NCBI GenBank assembly: GCA_958298945.1
Contig: OY282608.1
Coordinates: 79,718,806-79,782,805, forward strand
Length of the DNA: 64,000 nt
Direction of reading: 5' to 3'
DNA from: Atherix ibis
Taxonomy: Eukaryota; Arthropoda; Insecta; Diptera; Athericidae
Part shown: positions 1 to 14,118 of the stretch, piece by piece
Layout: each line of letters starts with the position of its first letter
Position numbering within the stretch: position 1 is the stretch's first letter
The notes under the pieces: generated by a model
Told to the model about the DNA's origin: nothing
The model's database searches: none
The model's input: only the letters and a program-made list of their open reading frames with translations
Program-made: the position numbers and the translations under genes

Positions 1-3000
1 CCAACAAACCAACAAACCAACAAACCAACAAACCAACAAACCAACATACTAACAAACCAACAAACCAACAAACCAACAAACCAACAAACCAAAAAACCAA
101 CAAACCAACAAACCAGCAAACCAACAAACCAACAAACGAGCAAACAAACAAACCAACAGACCAACAAACAAACAAACCAACAAACGAACAAACTAATAAA
201 CCAACAAACCAACAAACCAACAAACCAACAAACCAACAAACCAACAAACCAACAAACCAACAAACCAACAAACCAACAAACCAACAAACTAAAAACGAAC
301 AAACCAACAAACCAACAAACTAACAAACCAACACACAAATAAACCAATAAACCAACAAACCAACAAACCAACAAACCAACAAACCAAAAAACCAACAAAC
401 GAACAAACCAACAAACCAACAATCCAACAAACCAACAAACCAACTAACCAACAAACCAACAAACCAACAAACTAACAAACCAACAAACCAACAAACCAAA
501 AAACGAAAAAACCAACAAACCAACAAACCAACAAACCAACAAACCAACACAACAACAAACCAACAAACAAACAAACCAACAAATCAACAAACCAACCAAC
601 CAACAAACCAACAAACTAAAAACGAACAAACCAACAAACCAACAAACTAACAAACCAACAAACAAATAAACCAATAAACCAACAAACCAACACACCAACA
701 AACCAACAAACCAACAAACCAACAAATCAACAAACCAACAAACCAACAAACCAATAAACCAATAAACTAACAAACCAACAAACCAACAAACCAACAAACG
801 AACAAACCAACAAACGAACAAACCAACAAACCAACAAACCAACAAACCAACAAACCAACTAAACAACAAACCAATACACCAACAAACCAACAAACCAACA
901 AACCAACAAACCAACAAACCAACAAACCAACAAACCAACAAACCAACAAACCAACAAACCAACAAACCAACAAACGAATGAACCAACAAACCAACAAACC
1001 AACAAACCAACAAACGAACAAACCAAAAAACCAAAAAACCAACAAACCAACAAACTAACAAACGAACAAACCACAACCCAACAAACCAACAAACCAACAA
1101 ACCAACAAACCAACAACCGAACAAACCAACAAACCAACAAACCAACAAACCAACAAACGAACAAACCAAAAAAAAAACAAACCAAAAAACCAACAAACCA
1201 ACAAACCAACAAACCAACAAACCAACAAACCAACAAACCAACAAACTAAAAACCAACAAACCAACAAACCAACAAACTAACAAACCAACAAACAAATAAA
1301 CCAATAAACCAACAAACCAACAAACCAACAAACCAATAAACCAACAAACCAAAAAACCAACAAACGAACAAACCAACAAACCAACAACCCAACAAACCAA
1401 CAAACCAACAAACCAACAAACCAACAAACCAACAAACTAACAAACCAACAATCCAACAAACCAAAAAACGAAAAAACTAACAAACCAACAAACCAACAAA
1501 CCAACAAAACAACAAACCAACAAACAAACAAACCAACAAACCAACAAACCAACAAACTAACAAACCAACAAGCCAACTAACCAACAAACCAATAACCAAC
1601 AAACCAATAAACCAACAAACCAACAAATCAACAAACGAACAATTCAACAAACCAACACACCACAAACCAACAAACCAAAAAACCAACAAACCAACAGACC
1701 AACAAACCAACACACCAAAAAACAAACAAACCAACAAACCAACAAACCAACAAACTAAAAACCAACAAACCAACAAACCAACAAACCAACAAACTAACAA
1801 ACCAACAAACCAACAAACCAACAAACCAACAAACCAACAAACGAGCAAACCAACAAACCAACAAACCAACAAACCAACAAACCAACAAACCAACAAACCA
1901 ACAAACCAACAAACCAACAAACCAACAAACCAACAAACCAACAAACCAATAAACCAACAAACCAACAAACCAACATACTAACAAACCAACAAACCAACAA
2001 ACCAACAAACCAACAAACCAAAAAACCAACAAACCAACAAACCAGCAAACCAACAAACCAACAAACGAGCAAACCAACAAACCAACAGACCAACAAACAA
2101 ACAAACCAACAAACGAACAAACTAATAAACCAACAAACCAACAAACCAACAAACCAACAAACCAACAAACCAACAAACCAACAAACCAACAAACCAACAA
2201 ACCAACAAACCAACAAACCAACAAACTAAAAACGAACAAACCAACAAACCAACAAACTAACAAACCAACAAACAAATAAACCAATAAACCAACAAACCAA
2301 CAAACCAACAAACCAACAAACCAAAAAACCAACAAACGAACAAACCAACAAACCAACAATCCAACAAACCAATAAACCAACTAACCAACAAACCAACAAA
2401 CCAACAAACTAACAAACCAACAAACCAACAAACCAAAAAACGAAAAAACCAACAAACCAACAAACCAACAAACCAACAAACCAACACAACAACAAACCAA
2501 CAAACAAATAAACCAACAAATCAACAAACCAACCAACTAACAAACCAACAAACTAAAAACGAACAAACCAACAAACCAACAAACTAACAAACCAACAAAC
2601 AAATAAACCAATAAACCAACAAACCAACACACCAACAAACCAACAAACCAACAAACCAACAAACCAACAAATCAACAAACCAACAAACCAACAAACCAAT
2701 AAACCAATAAACTAACAAACCAACAAACCAACAAACCAACAAACGAACAAACCAACAAACCAACAAACCAACAAACCAACAAACCAACTAAACAACAAAC
2801 CAATACACCAACAAACCAACAAACCAACAAACCAACAAACCAACAAACCAACAAACCAACAAACCAACAAGCCAACAAACCAACAAACGAATGAACCAAC
2901 AAACCAACAAACCAACAAACCAACAAACGAACAAACCAAAAAACCAAAAAACCAACAAACCAACAAACTAACAAACGAACAAACCACAACCCAACAAACC

Positions 3001-3440
3001 AACAAACCAACAAACCAACAAACCAACAACCGAACAAACCAACAAACCAACAAACCAACAAACCAACAAACGAACAAACCAAAAAAAACAACAAACCAAA
3101 AAACTAACAAACCAACAAACCAACAAACCAACAAACCAACAAACCAACAAACCAACAAACCAACAAACCAATAAACAAACAAACTAACAAACCAACAAAC
3201 CAACAAACCAACGAACCAACAAACCAACAAACCAACAAACCAACAAACCAACAAACCAACAAACCAACAAACAAACAAACCAACAAACCAACAAACCAAC
3301 AAACCAACAAACCAACAAAACCAACAAACCAACGAACGAACAAACCAAAAAAACAACAAGCGAACAAACGAACAAACCAACAAACCAACAAACCAACAAA
3401 CCAACAAACCAACAAACCAACAAACCAACAAACCAACAAA
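1..3440. repeat. Alpha compound higher-order repeat, copy 1
   Basis: First copy of a compound repeat whose variant order recurs 3,433 to 3,449 bases downstream. Landmarks: CATACT at 45 and 1974, GAATGAA at 976 and 2889, and GCCAACTAACC near 1571. Within the copy, the same landmarks repeat at spacings of about 1.93 kb and 1.51 kb, so it consists of two related sub-repeats, one roughly 0.4 kb longer than the other. The left edge is set by the window, not by a real boundary. Confidence 0.8.
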
Positions 3441-6400
3441 CCAACAAACCAACAAACCAACAAACCAACAAACCAACAAACCAACATACTAACAAACCAA
3501 CAAACCAACAAACCAACAAACCAACAAACCAAAAAACCAACAAACCAACAAACCAGCAAACCAACAAACCAACAAACGAGCAAACCAACAAACCAACAGA
3601 CCAACAAACAAACAAACCAACAAACGAACAAACTAATAAACCAACAAACCAACAAACCAACAAACCAACAAACCAACAAACCAACAAACCAACAAACCAA
3701 CAAACCAACAAACCAACAAACCAACAAACTAAAAACGAACAAACCAACAAACCAACAAACTAACAAACCAACAAACAAATAAACCAATAAACCAACAAAC
3801 CAACAAACCAACAAACCAACAAACCAAAAAACCAACAAACGAACAAACCAACAAACCAACAATCCAACAAACCAACAAACCAACTAACCAACAAACCAAC
3901 AAACCAACAAACTAACAAACCAACAAACCAACAAACCAAAAAACGAAAAAACCAACAAACCAACAAACCAACAAACCAACAAACCAACACAACAACAAAC
4001 CAACAAACAAACAAACCAACAAATCAACAAACCAACCAACCAACAAACCAACAAACTAAAAACGAACAAACCAACAAACCAACAAACTAACAAACCAACA
4101 AACAAATAAACCAATAAACCAACAAACCAGCACACCAACAAACCAACAAACCAACAAACCAACAAACCAACAAATCAACAAACCAACAAACCAACAAACC
4201 AATAAACCAATAAACTAACAAACCAACAAACCAACAAACCAACAAACGAACAAACCAACAAACCAACAAACCAACAAACCAACAAACCAACTAAACAACA
4301 AACCAATACACCAACAAACCAACAAACCAACAAACCAACAAACCAACAAACCAACAAACCAACAAACCAACAAACCAACAAACCAACAAGCCAACAAACC
4401 AACAAACGAATGAACCAACAAACCAACAAACCAACAAACCAACAAACGAACAAACCAAAAAACCAAAAAACCAACAAACCAACAAACTAACAAACGAACA
4501 AACCACAACCCAACAAACCAACAAACCAACAAACCAACAAACCAACAACCGAACAAACCAACAAACCAACAAACCAACAAACCAACAAACGAACAAACCA
4601 AAAAAAAAAACAAACCAAAAAACCAACAAACCAACAAACCAACAAACCAACAAACCAACAAACCAACAAACCAACAAACTAAAAACCAACAAACCAACAA
4701 ACCAACAAACTAACAAACCAACAAACAAATAAACCAATAAACCAACAAACCAACAAACCAACAAACCAATAAACCAACAAACCAAAAAACCAACAAACGA
4801 ACAAACCAACAAACCAACAACCCAACAAACCAACAAACCAACAAACCAACAAACCAACAAACCAACAAACTAACAAACCAACAATCCAACAAACCAAAAA
4901 ACGAAAAAACTAACAAACCAACAAACCAACAAACCAACAAAACAACAAACCAACAAACAAACAAACCAACAAACCAACAAACCAACAAACTAACAAACCA
5001 ACAAGCCAACTAACCAACAAACCAATAACCAACAAACCAATAAACCAACAAACCAACAAATCAACAAACGAACAATTCAACAAACCAACACACCACAAAC
5101 CAACAAACCAAAAAACCAACAAACCAACAGACCAACAAACCAACACACCAAAAAACAAACAAACCAACAAACCAACAAACCAACAAACTAAAAACCAACA
5201 AACCAACAAACCAACAAACCAACAAACTAACAAACCAACAAACCAACAAACCAACAAACCAACAAACCAACAAACGAGCAAACCAACAAACCAACAAACC
5301 AACAAACCAACAAACCAACAAACCAACAAACCAACAAACCAACAAACCAACAAACCAACAAACCAACAAACCAACAAACCAACAAACCAACAAACCAACA
5401 AACCAACAAACCAACAAACCAACATACTAACAAACCAACAAACCAACAAACCAACAAACCAACAAACCAAAAAACCAACAAACCAACAAACCAGCAAACC
5501 AACAAACCAACAAACGAGCAAACCAACAAACCAACAGACCAACAAACAAACAAACCAACAAACGAACAAACTAATAAACCAACAAACCAACAAACCAACA
5601 AACCAACAAACCAACAAACCAACAAACCAACAAACCAACAAACCAACAAACCAACAAACCAACAAACTAAAAACGAACAAACCAACAAACCAACAAACTA
5701 ACAAACCAACAAACAAATAAACCAATAAACCAACAAACCAACAAACCAACAAACCAACAAACCAAAAAACCAACAAACGAACAAACCAACAAACCAACAA
5801 TCCAACAAACCAATAAACCAACTAACCAACAAACCAACAAACCAACAAACTAACAAACCAACAAACCAACAAACCAAAAAATGAAAAAACCAACAAACCA
5901 ACAAACCAACAAACCAACAAACCAACACAACAACAAACCAACAAACAAATAAACCAACAAATCAACAAACCAACCAACTAACAAACCAACAAACTAAAAA
6001 CGAACAAACCAACAAACCAACAAACTAACAAACCAACAAACAAATAAACCAATAAACCAACAAACCAACACACCAACAAACCAACAAACCAACAAACCAA
6101 CAAACCAACAAATCAACAAACCAACAAACCAACAAACCAATAAACCAATAAACTAACAAACCAACAAACCAACAAACCAACAAACGAACAAACCAACAAA
6201 CCAACAAACCAACAAACCAACAAACCAACTAAACAACAAACCAATACACCAACAAACCAACAAACCAACAAACCAACAAACCAACAAACCAACAAACCAA
6301 CAAACCAACAAGCCAACAAACCAACAAACGAATGAACCAACAAACCAACAAACCAACAAACCAACAAACGAACAAACCAAAAAACCAAAAAACCAACAAA

Positions 6401-6880
6401 CCAACAAACTAACAAACGAACAAACCACAACCCAACAAACCAACAAACCAACAAACCAACAAACCAACAACCGAACAAACCAACAAACCAACAAACCAAC
6501 AAACCAACAAACGAACAAACCAAAAAAAACACCAAACCAAAAAACTAACAAACCAACAAACCAACAAACCAACAAACCAACAAACCAACAAACCAACAAA
6601 CCAACAAACCAACAAACTAAAAACGAACAAACCAACAAACCAACAAACTAACAAATCAACAAACAAATAAACCAATAAACCAACAAACCAACAAACCAAC
6701 AAACCAATAAACCAACAAACCAAAAAATCAACAAACGAACAAACCAACAAACCAACAACCCAACAAACCAACAAACCAACAAACCAACAAACCAACAAAC
6801 CAACAAACTAACAAACCAACAATCCAACAAACCAAAAAACGAAAAAACTAACAAACCAACAAACCAACAAACCAACAAAA
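3441..6880. repeat. Alpha compound higher-order repeat, copy 2
   Basis: Second copy of the 3.44-kb alpha repeat. CATACT recurs at 3485 and 5423, GAATGAA at 4408 and 6330, and GCCAACTAACC near 5004. The offset to copy 1 is 3,440 bases near the start, 3,433 in the middle and 3,441 further on, which shows small gains and losses inside otherwise collinear copies. Single-base differences are visible too, for example CACACC near 4132 is preceded by CCAG where copy 1 has CCAA. Confidence 0.8.
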
Positions 6881-8390
6881 CAACAAACCAACAAACAAAC
6901 AAACCAACAAACCAACAAACCAACAAACTAACAAACCAACAAGCCAACTAACCAACAAACCAATAACCAACAAACCAATAAACCAACAAACCAACAAATC
7001 AACAAACGAACAATTCAACAAACCAACACACCACAAAGCAACAAACCAAAAAACCAACAAACCAACAGACCAACAAACCAACACACCAAAAAACAAACAA
7101 ACCAACAAACCAACAAACCAACAAACTAAAAACCAACAAACCAACAAACCAACAAACCAACAAACCAATAAACCAATAAACTAACAAATCAACAAACCAA
7201 CAAACCAACAAACGAACAAACCAACAAACCAACAAACCAACAAACCAACAAACCAACTAAACAACAAACCAATACACCAACAAACCAACAAACCAACAAA
7301 CCAACAAACCAAGAAACGAACAAACCAAAAAACCAAAAAACCAACAAACCAACAAACTAACAAACGAACAAACCACAACCCAACAAACCAACAAACCAAC
7401 AAACCAACAAACCAACAACCGAACAAACCAACAAACCAACAAACCAACAAACCAACAAACGAACAAACCAAAAAAAACAACAAACCAAAAAACCAACAAA
7501 CCAACAAACCAACAAACCAACAAACCAACAAACTAAAAACGAACAAACCAACAAACCAACAAACTAACAAACCAACAAACAAATAAACCAATAAACCAAC
7601 AAACCAACAAACCAACAAACCAATAAACCAAAAAAACCAAAAAACCAACAAACGAACAAACCAACAAACCAACAACCCAACAAACCAACAAACCAACAAA
7701 CCAACAAACCAACAAACTAACAAACCAACAATCCAACAAACCAAAAAACGAAAAAACTAACAAACCAACAAACCAACAAACCAACAAAACAACAAACCAA
7801 CAAACAAACAAACCAACAAACCAACAAACCAACAAACTAACAAACCAACAAGCCAACTAACCAACAAACCAATAACCAACAAACCAATAAACCAACAAAC
7901 CAACAAATCAACAAACGAACAATTCAACAAACCAACACACCACAAACCAACAAACCAAAAAACCAACAAACCAACAGACCAACAAACCAACACACCAAAA
8001 AACAAATAAACCAACAAACCAACAAACCAACAAATTAAAAACCAACAAACCAACAAACCAACAAACCAACAAACTAACAAACCAACAAACCAACAAACCA
8101 ACAAACCAACAAACCAACAAACCAACAAACCAACAAACGAGCAAACCAACAAACCAACAAACCAACAAACCAACAAACCAACAAACCAACAAACAAACAA
8201 ACCAACAAACGAACAAACCAACAAACCAACAAACCAACAAACCAACAAACCAACAAACCAACAAACCAACAAACCAACAAACCAACAAACCAACAAACCA
8301 ACAAACCAACAAACGAACAAACGAACAAACCAACAAACCAACAAACAAACAAACCAAAAAACCAACAAACCAACAAACCAGCAAACCAAC
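6881..8390. repeat. Alpha repeat, partial and rearranged copies
   Basis: Alpha-type sequence continues but the 3.44-kb rhythm breaks. The GCCAACTAACC landmark recurs near 6942 (1,938 bases after the one near 5004) and near 7851 (only 909 bases later). The GAATGAA landmark is missing: near 7313 the unit reads CCAAGAAACG instead. This looks like a truncated copy that has lost about half its length by internal deletion. After about 8100 the pattern grades into delta-type sequence. Confidence 0.6.
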
Positions 8391-8760
8391 AAACCGACAA
8401 ACGAGCAAACCAACAAACCAACAAACCAACAAAAAAAACAAAAAACAAACGAACAAACCAATAAACCAACAAACCAACAAACCAACAAACCGACAAACCA
8501 ACATACCAACAAACTAAAAACGAACAAACTAACAAACCAACAAACCAACAAACAAATAAACCAACAAACCAACAAACCAACAAACGAACAATTCAACAAA
8601 CCAACAAACCAACAAACCAACAAGCCAACAAACCAACAAACTAACAAACCCAGAAACGAACAAACCAACAACCCAACAAACCAACAAACCAACAAACCAA
8701 CAAACCAACAAACCAACAACCGAACAAACCAACAAACCAACAAACCAACAAACCAACAAA
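8391..8760. repeat. Delta module, copy 1
   Basis: Short module defined by the order CCGAC (8394), an A-rich tract (8431-8445, A8 then C then A6), CATACC near 8503, CAATTC near 8589 and CCCAGAAACG (8649-8658). The same order is found near 34.09-34.48, 51.15-51.54 and 56.38-56.76 kb. The spacing from A-tract to CCCAGAAACG is about 218 bases here and 227, 235 and 227 in the others, so the copies differ mainly by whole octamers. Confidence 0.65.
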
Positions 8761-9279
8761 CCAACAAACCAACGAACCAACAAACCAACAAACCAACAAA
8801 TGAACAAACCAACAAACCAACAAACCAACAAAGCAACAAACCAACAAACCAACAAACCAACAAACCAACAGACAAACAAACCAACAAATCAACAAACTAA
8901 CAAACCAACAAACCAACAAGCCAACAAACCAACGAACGAACAAACCAAAAAACCAACAAACGAACAAACGAACAAACGAACAAACCAACAAACCAACAAA
9001 CCAACAAACCAACAAACAAACAAACCAACAAACGAACAAACCAACAAACCAACAAACAAACAAACAAACAAACTAACAAACCAACAAACCAACAAACCAG
9101 CAAACCAACAAACCAACAGACGAGCAAACCAACAAACCAACAAACCAACAAACAAACAAACCAACAAACGAACAAACCAATAAACCAACAAACCAACAAA
9201 CCAACAACCAACAAACCAACAAACCAACAAACCAACAAACTAAAAACGAACAAACCAACAAACCAACAAACTAACAAAC
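8761..9279. repeat. Octamer array, beta-like lead-in
   Basis: Continuous octamer sequence linking the delta module to the beta series. It holds a cluster of CGAACAAA units (about 8934-8985) and a run of CAAACAAA units (about 9053-9070), both seen at equivalent places in beta repeats, and an off-phase 7-base unit near 9205. No gene or non-repeat sequence is visible. Confidence 0.55.
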
Positions 9280-10923
9280 CACTAAATAAATAAACCAATA
9301 AACCAATAAACCAACAAACCAACAAAGCAACAAACCAACAAACCAACAAACGAACAAACGAACAAACCAACAAACCAACAATCGAATAAACCAACAAACC
9401 AACAAACCAACAAACCAACAAACCAACAAACTAACAAACCAACAAACCAACTAACCAAGAAACCAATAACCAACAAACCAATAAACCAACAAACCTACAA
9501 ATCAACAAACCAACAAACCAACAAACCAACAAACGAACAAACCAAAAAACCAAAAAACCAACAAACCAACAAACCAACAAACGAACAAACCACAACCCAA
9601 CAAAGCAACAAACCAACAAACGAACAAACCAACAAACCAACAACCGAATAAACCAACAAACCAACAAACCAACAAACAAACAAACGAACAAACCAAAAAA
9701 ACCAACAAACCAAGAAACCAACAAACCAACAAACCAACAAACCAACAAACCAACAAACCAATAAACAAACCAATAAACAAACAAACTAACAAACCAACAA
9801 ACCAACAAACCAACAAACCAACAAACCAACAAACCAAGAAACCACAAACCAACAAAGCAACAAATCAACAAACCAACAAACCAACAAACCAACAAACCAA
9901 CAAACCAACGAACCAACAAACCAACAAACCAACAAACCAACAAACCAACAAACCAACAAACCAACAAACCAACAAACCAACAAACCAACAAACCAACAAA
10001 CCAACAAACCAACAAACCAACAGACAAACAAACCAACAAACCAACAAACTAACAAACCAACAAACCAACAAGCCACCAAACCAACGAACGAACAAACCAA
10101 AAAACCAACAAACGAACATACGAACAAACGAACAAACCAACAAACCAACAAACCAACAAACAAACAAACAAACAAACTAACAAACCAACAAACTAACAAA
10201 CCAGCAAACCTACAAACCAACAAATGAGCAAACCAATAAACCAACAAACCAACAAACCAACAACCAACAAACCAACAAACCAACAAACCAACAAACTAAA
10301 AACGAACAAACCAACAAACCAACAAACTAACAAACCAACAAATAAATAAACCAATAAACCAATAAACCAACAAACCAACAAAGCAACAAACCAACAAACC
10401 AACAAACCAACAAACCAACAAACCAACAAACCAACAAACGAACAAACGAACAAACCAACAAACCAACAATCCAATAAACCAACAAACCAACAAACCAACA
10501 AACCAACAAACCAACAAACCAACAAACCAACAAACTAACAAACCAACAAACCAACTAACCAACAAACCAATAACCAACAAACCAATAAACCAACAAACCA
10601 ACAAATCAACAAACGAACAATTCAACAAACCAACACACCACAAACCAACAAACCAACAAACCAACAAACCAACAAACCAACAAACCAACACACCAAAAAA
10701 CAAACAAACCAACAAACCAACAAACCAACAAACTAAAAAACCAACAAACCAACAAACCAACAAACCAACAAACTAACAAACCAACAAACCAACAAACCAA
10801 CAAACCAACAAACCAACAAACGAGCAAACCAACAAACCAACAAACCAACAACCAACAAACCAACAAACCAACAAACCAACAAACTAAAAACGAACAAACC
10901 AACAAACCAACAAACTAACAAAC
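9280..10923. repeat. Beta higher-order repeat, copy 1
   Basis: First clear copy of the beta repeat. It starts at the landmark CACTAAATAAAT (near 9280) and runs to the next occurrence 1,644 bases later. Inside are AACCGAATAAACC near 9643, AATGAGC at 10223 and CAACAAATAAAT near 10338. Compared with the next copy it lacks a 48-base (six-unit) stretch just after AATGAGC, where the next copy has a run of CAAACAAA units. Confidence 0.75.
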
Positions 10924-12500
10924 CACTAAATAAATAAACCAATAAACCAATAAACCAACAAACCAACAAAGCAACAAACCAACAAACCAACAAACGAACA
11001 AACGAACAAACCAACAAACCAACAATCGAATAAACCAACAAACCAACAAACCAACAAACCAACAAACCAACAAACTAACAAACCAACAAACCAACTAACC
11101 AAGAAACCAATAACCAACAAACCAATAAACCAACAAACCTACAAATCAACAAACCAACAAACCAACAAACCAACAAACGAACAAACCAAAAAACCAAAAA
11201 ACCAACAAACCAACAAACCAACAAACGAACAAACCACAACCCAACAAAGCAACAAACCAACAAACGAACAAACCAACAAACCAACAACCGAATAAACCAA
11301 CAAACCAACAAACCAACAAACAAACAAACGAACAAACCAAAAAAACCAACAAACCAAGAAACCAACAAACCAACAAACCAACAAACCAACAAACCAACAA
11401 ACCAATAAACAAACCAATAAACAAACAAACTAACAAACCAACAAACCAACAAACCAACAAACCAACAAACCAACAAACCAAGAAACCACAAACCAACAAA
11501 GCAACAAATCAACAAACCAACAAACCAACAAACCAACAAACCAACAAACCAACGAACCAACAAACCAACAAACCAACAAACCAACAAACCAACAAACCAA
11601 CAAACCAACAAACCAACAAACCAACAAACCAACAAACCAACAAACCAACAAACCAACAAACCAACAGACAAACAAACCAACAAACCAACAAACTAACAAA
11701 CCAACAAACCAACAAGCCACCAAACCAACGAACGAACAAACCAAAAAACCAACAAACGAACATACGAACAAACGAACAAACCAACAAACCAACAAACCAA
11801 CAAACAAACAAACAAACAAACTAACAAACCAACAAACTAACAAACCAGCAAACCTACAAACCAACAAATGAGCAAACCAACAAACCAACAAACCAACAAA
11901 CAAACAAACAAACAAACGAACAAACCAATAAACCAACAAACCAACAAACCAACAACCAACAAACCAACAAACCAACAAACCAACAAACTAAAAACGAACA
12001 AACCAACAAACCAACAAACTAACAAACCAACAAATAAATAAACCAATAAACCAATAAACCAACAAACCAACAAAGCAACAAACCAACAAACCAACAAACC
12101 AACAAACCAACAAACCAACAAACCAACAAACGAACAAACGAACAAACCAACAAACCAACAATCCAATAAACCAACAAACCAACAAACCAACAAACCAACA
12201 AACCAACAAACCAACAAACCAACAAACTAACAAACCAACAAACCAACTAACCAACAAACCAATAACCAACAAACCAATAAACCAACAAACCAACAAATCA
12301 ACAAACGAACAATTCAACAAACCAACACACCACAAACCAACAAACCAACAAACCAACAAACCAACAAACCAACAAACCAACACACCAAAAAACAAACAAA
12401 CCAACAAACCAACAAACCAACAAACTAAAAAACCAACAAACCAACAAACCAACAAACCAACAAACTAACAAACCAACAAACCAACAAACCAACAAACCAA
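10924..12500. repeat. Beta higher-order repeat, copy 2
   Basis: Copy 2 follows copy 1 at an offset of 1,644 bases up to about 11.86 kb and 1,692 bases after it, the change being the extra 48 bases near 11.88-11.92 kb. Landmarks: CACTAAATAAAT near 10924, AACCGAATAAACC near 11286, AATGAGC at 11867, CAACAAATAAAT near 12030. At about 12.51 kb the sequence leaves the copy-1 pattern. Confidence 0.75.
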
Positions 12501-14118
12501 CAAACCAACAAACGAGCAAACCAACAAACCAACAAACCAACAAACCAACAAACCAACAAACCAACAAACCAACAAACCAACAAACCAACAAACCAACAAA
12601 CAAACAAACCAACAAACGAACAAACAAACAAACCAACAAACCAACAAACAACAAACCAACAAACCAACAAACCAACAAACCAACAAACCAACAAACCAAC
12701 AAACCAACAAACCAACAAACCAACAAACCATCAAACCAACAAACCAACAAACCAACAAACCAACAAACCAACAAACCAACAAACGAACAAACCAACAAAC
12801 CAACAACCGAATAAACCAACAAACCAACAAACCAACAAACAAACAAACGAACAAACCAAAAAAACCAACAAACCAAGAAACCAACAAACCAACAAACCAA
12901 CAAACCAACAAACCAACAAACCAATAAACAAACCAATAAACAAACAAACTAACAAACCAACAAACCAACAAACCAACAAACCAACAAACCAACAAACCAA
13001 GAAACCACAAACCAACAAAGCAACAAATCAACAAACCAACAAACCAACAAACCAACAAACCAACAAACCAACGAACCAACAAACCAACAAACCAACAAAC
13101 CAACAAACCAACAAACCAACAAACCAACAAACCAACAAACCAACAAACCAACAAACCAACAAACCAACAGACAAACAAACCAACAAACCAACAAACTAAC
13201 AAACCAACAAACCAACAAGCCACCAAACCAACGAACGAACAAACCAAAAAACCAACAAACGAACATACGAACAAACGAACAAACCAACAAACCAACAAAC
13301 CAACAAACAAACAAACAAACAAACTAACAAACCAACAAACTAACAAACCAGCAAACCTACAAACCAACAAATGAGCAAACCAACAAACCAACAAACCAAC
13401 AAACAAACAAACAAACAAACGAACAAACCAATAAACCAACAAACCAACAAACCAACAACCAACAAACCAACAAACCAACAAACCAACAAACTAAAAACGA
13501 ACAAACCAACAAACCAACAAACTAACAAACCAACAAATAAATAAACCAATAAACCAATAAACCAAAAAACCAACAAAGCAACAAACCAACAAACCAACAA
13601 ACCAACAAACCAACAAACCAACAAACCAACAAACGAACAAACGAACAAACCAACAAACCAACAATCCAATAAACCAACAAACCAACAAACCAACAAACCA
13701 ACAAACCAACAAACCAACAAACCAACAAACTAACAAACCAACAAACCAACTAACCAACAAACCAATAACCAACAAACCAATAAACCAACAAACCAACAAA
13801 TCAACAAACGAACAATTCAACAAACCAACACACCACAAACCAACAAACCAACAAACCAACAAACCAACAAACCAACAAACCAACACACCAAAAAACAAAC
13901 AAACCAACAAACCAACAAACCAACAAACTAAAAAACCAACAAACCAACAAACCAACAAACCAACAAACTAACAAACCAACAAACCAACAAACCAACAAAC
14001 CAACAAACCAACAAACGAGCAAACCAACAAACCAACAAACCAACAACCAACAAACCAACAAACCAACAAACCAACAAACTAAAAACGAACAAACCAACAA
14101 ACCAACAAACTAACAAAC
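12501..14118. repeat. Beta higher-order repeat, copy 3 (recombinant)
   Basis: This copy lacks the CACTAAATAAAT start landmark. Instead, about 12.51-12.78 kb holds a different stretch with CAAACAACAAACC near 12645 and CCATCAAACC near 12727, after which the ordinary beta order resumes with AACCGAATAAACC near 12805, AATGAGC at 13370 and CAACAAATAAAT near 13532. The same replacement stretch is seen near 15.80-15.93 kb. The pattern suggests an unequal exchange that swapped the start of the repeat. Confidence 0.65.

Noticed and set aside
8940..8985. Runs of CGAACAAA units as a possible binding-site cluster or promoter
   Set aside because: The same cluster recurs in every beta repeat as part of the inherited variant order. 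There is no adjacent gene and no recognisable promoter element.
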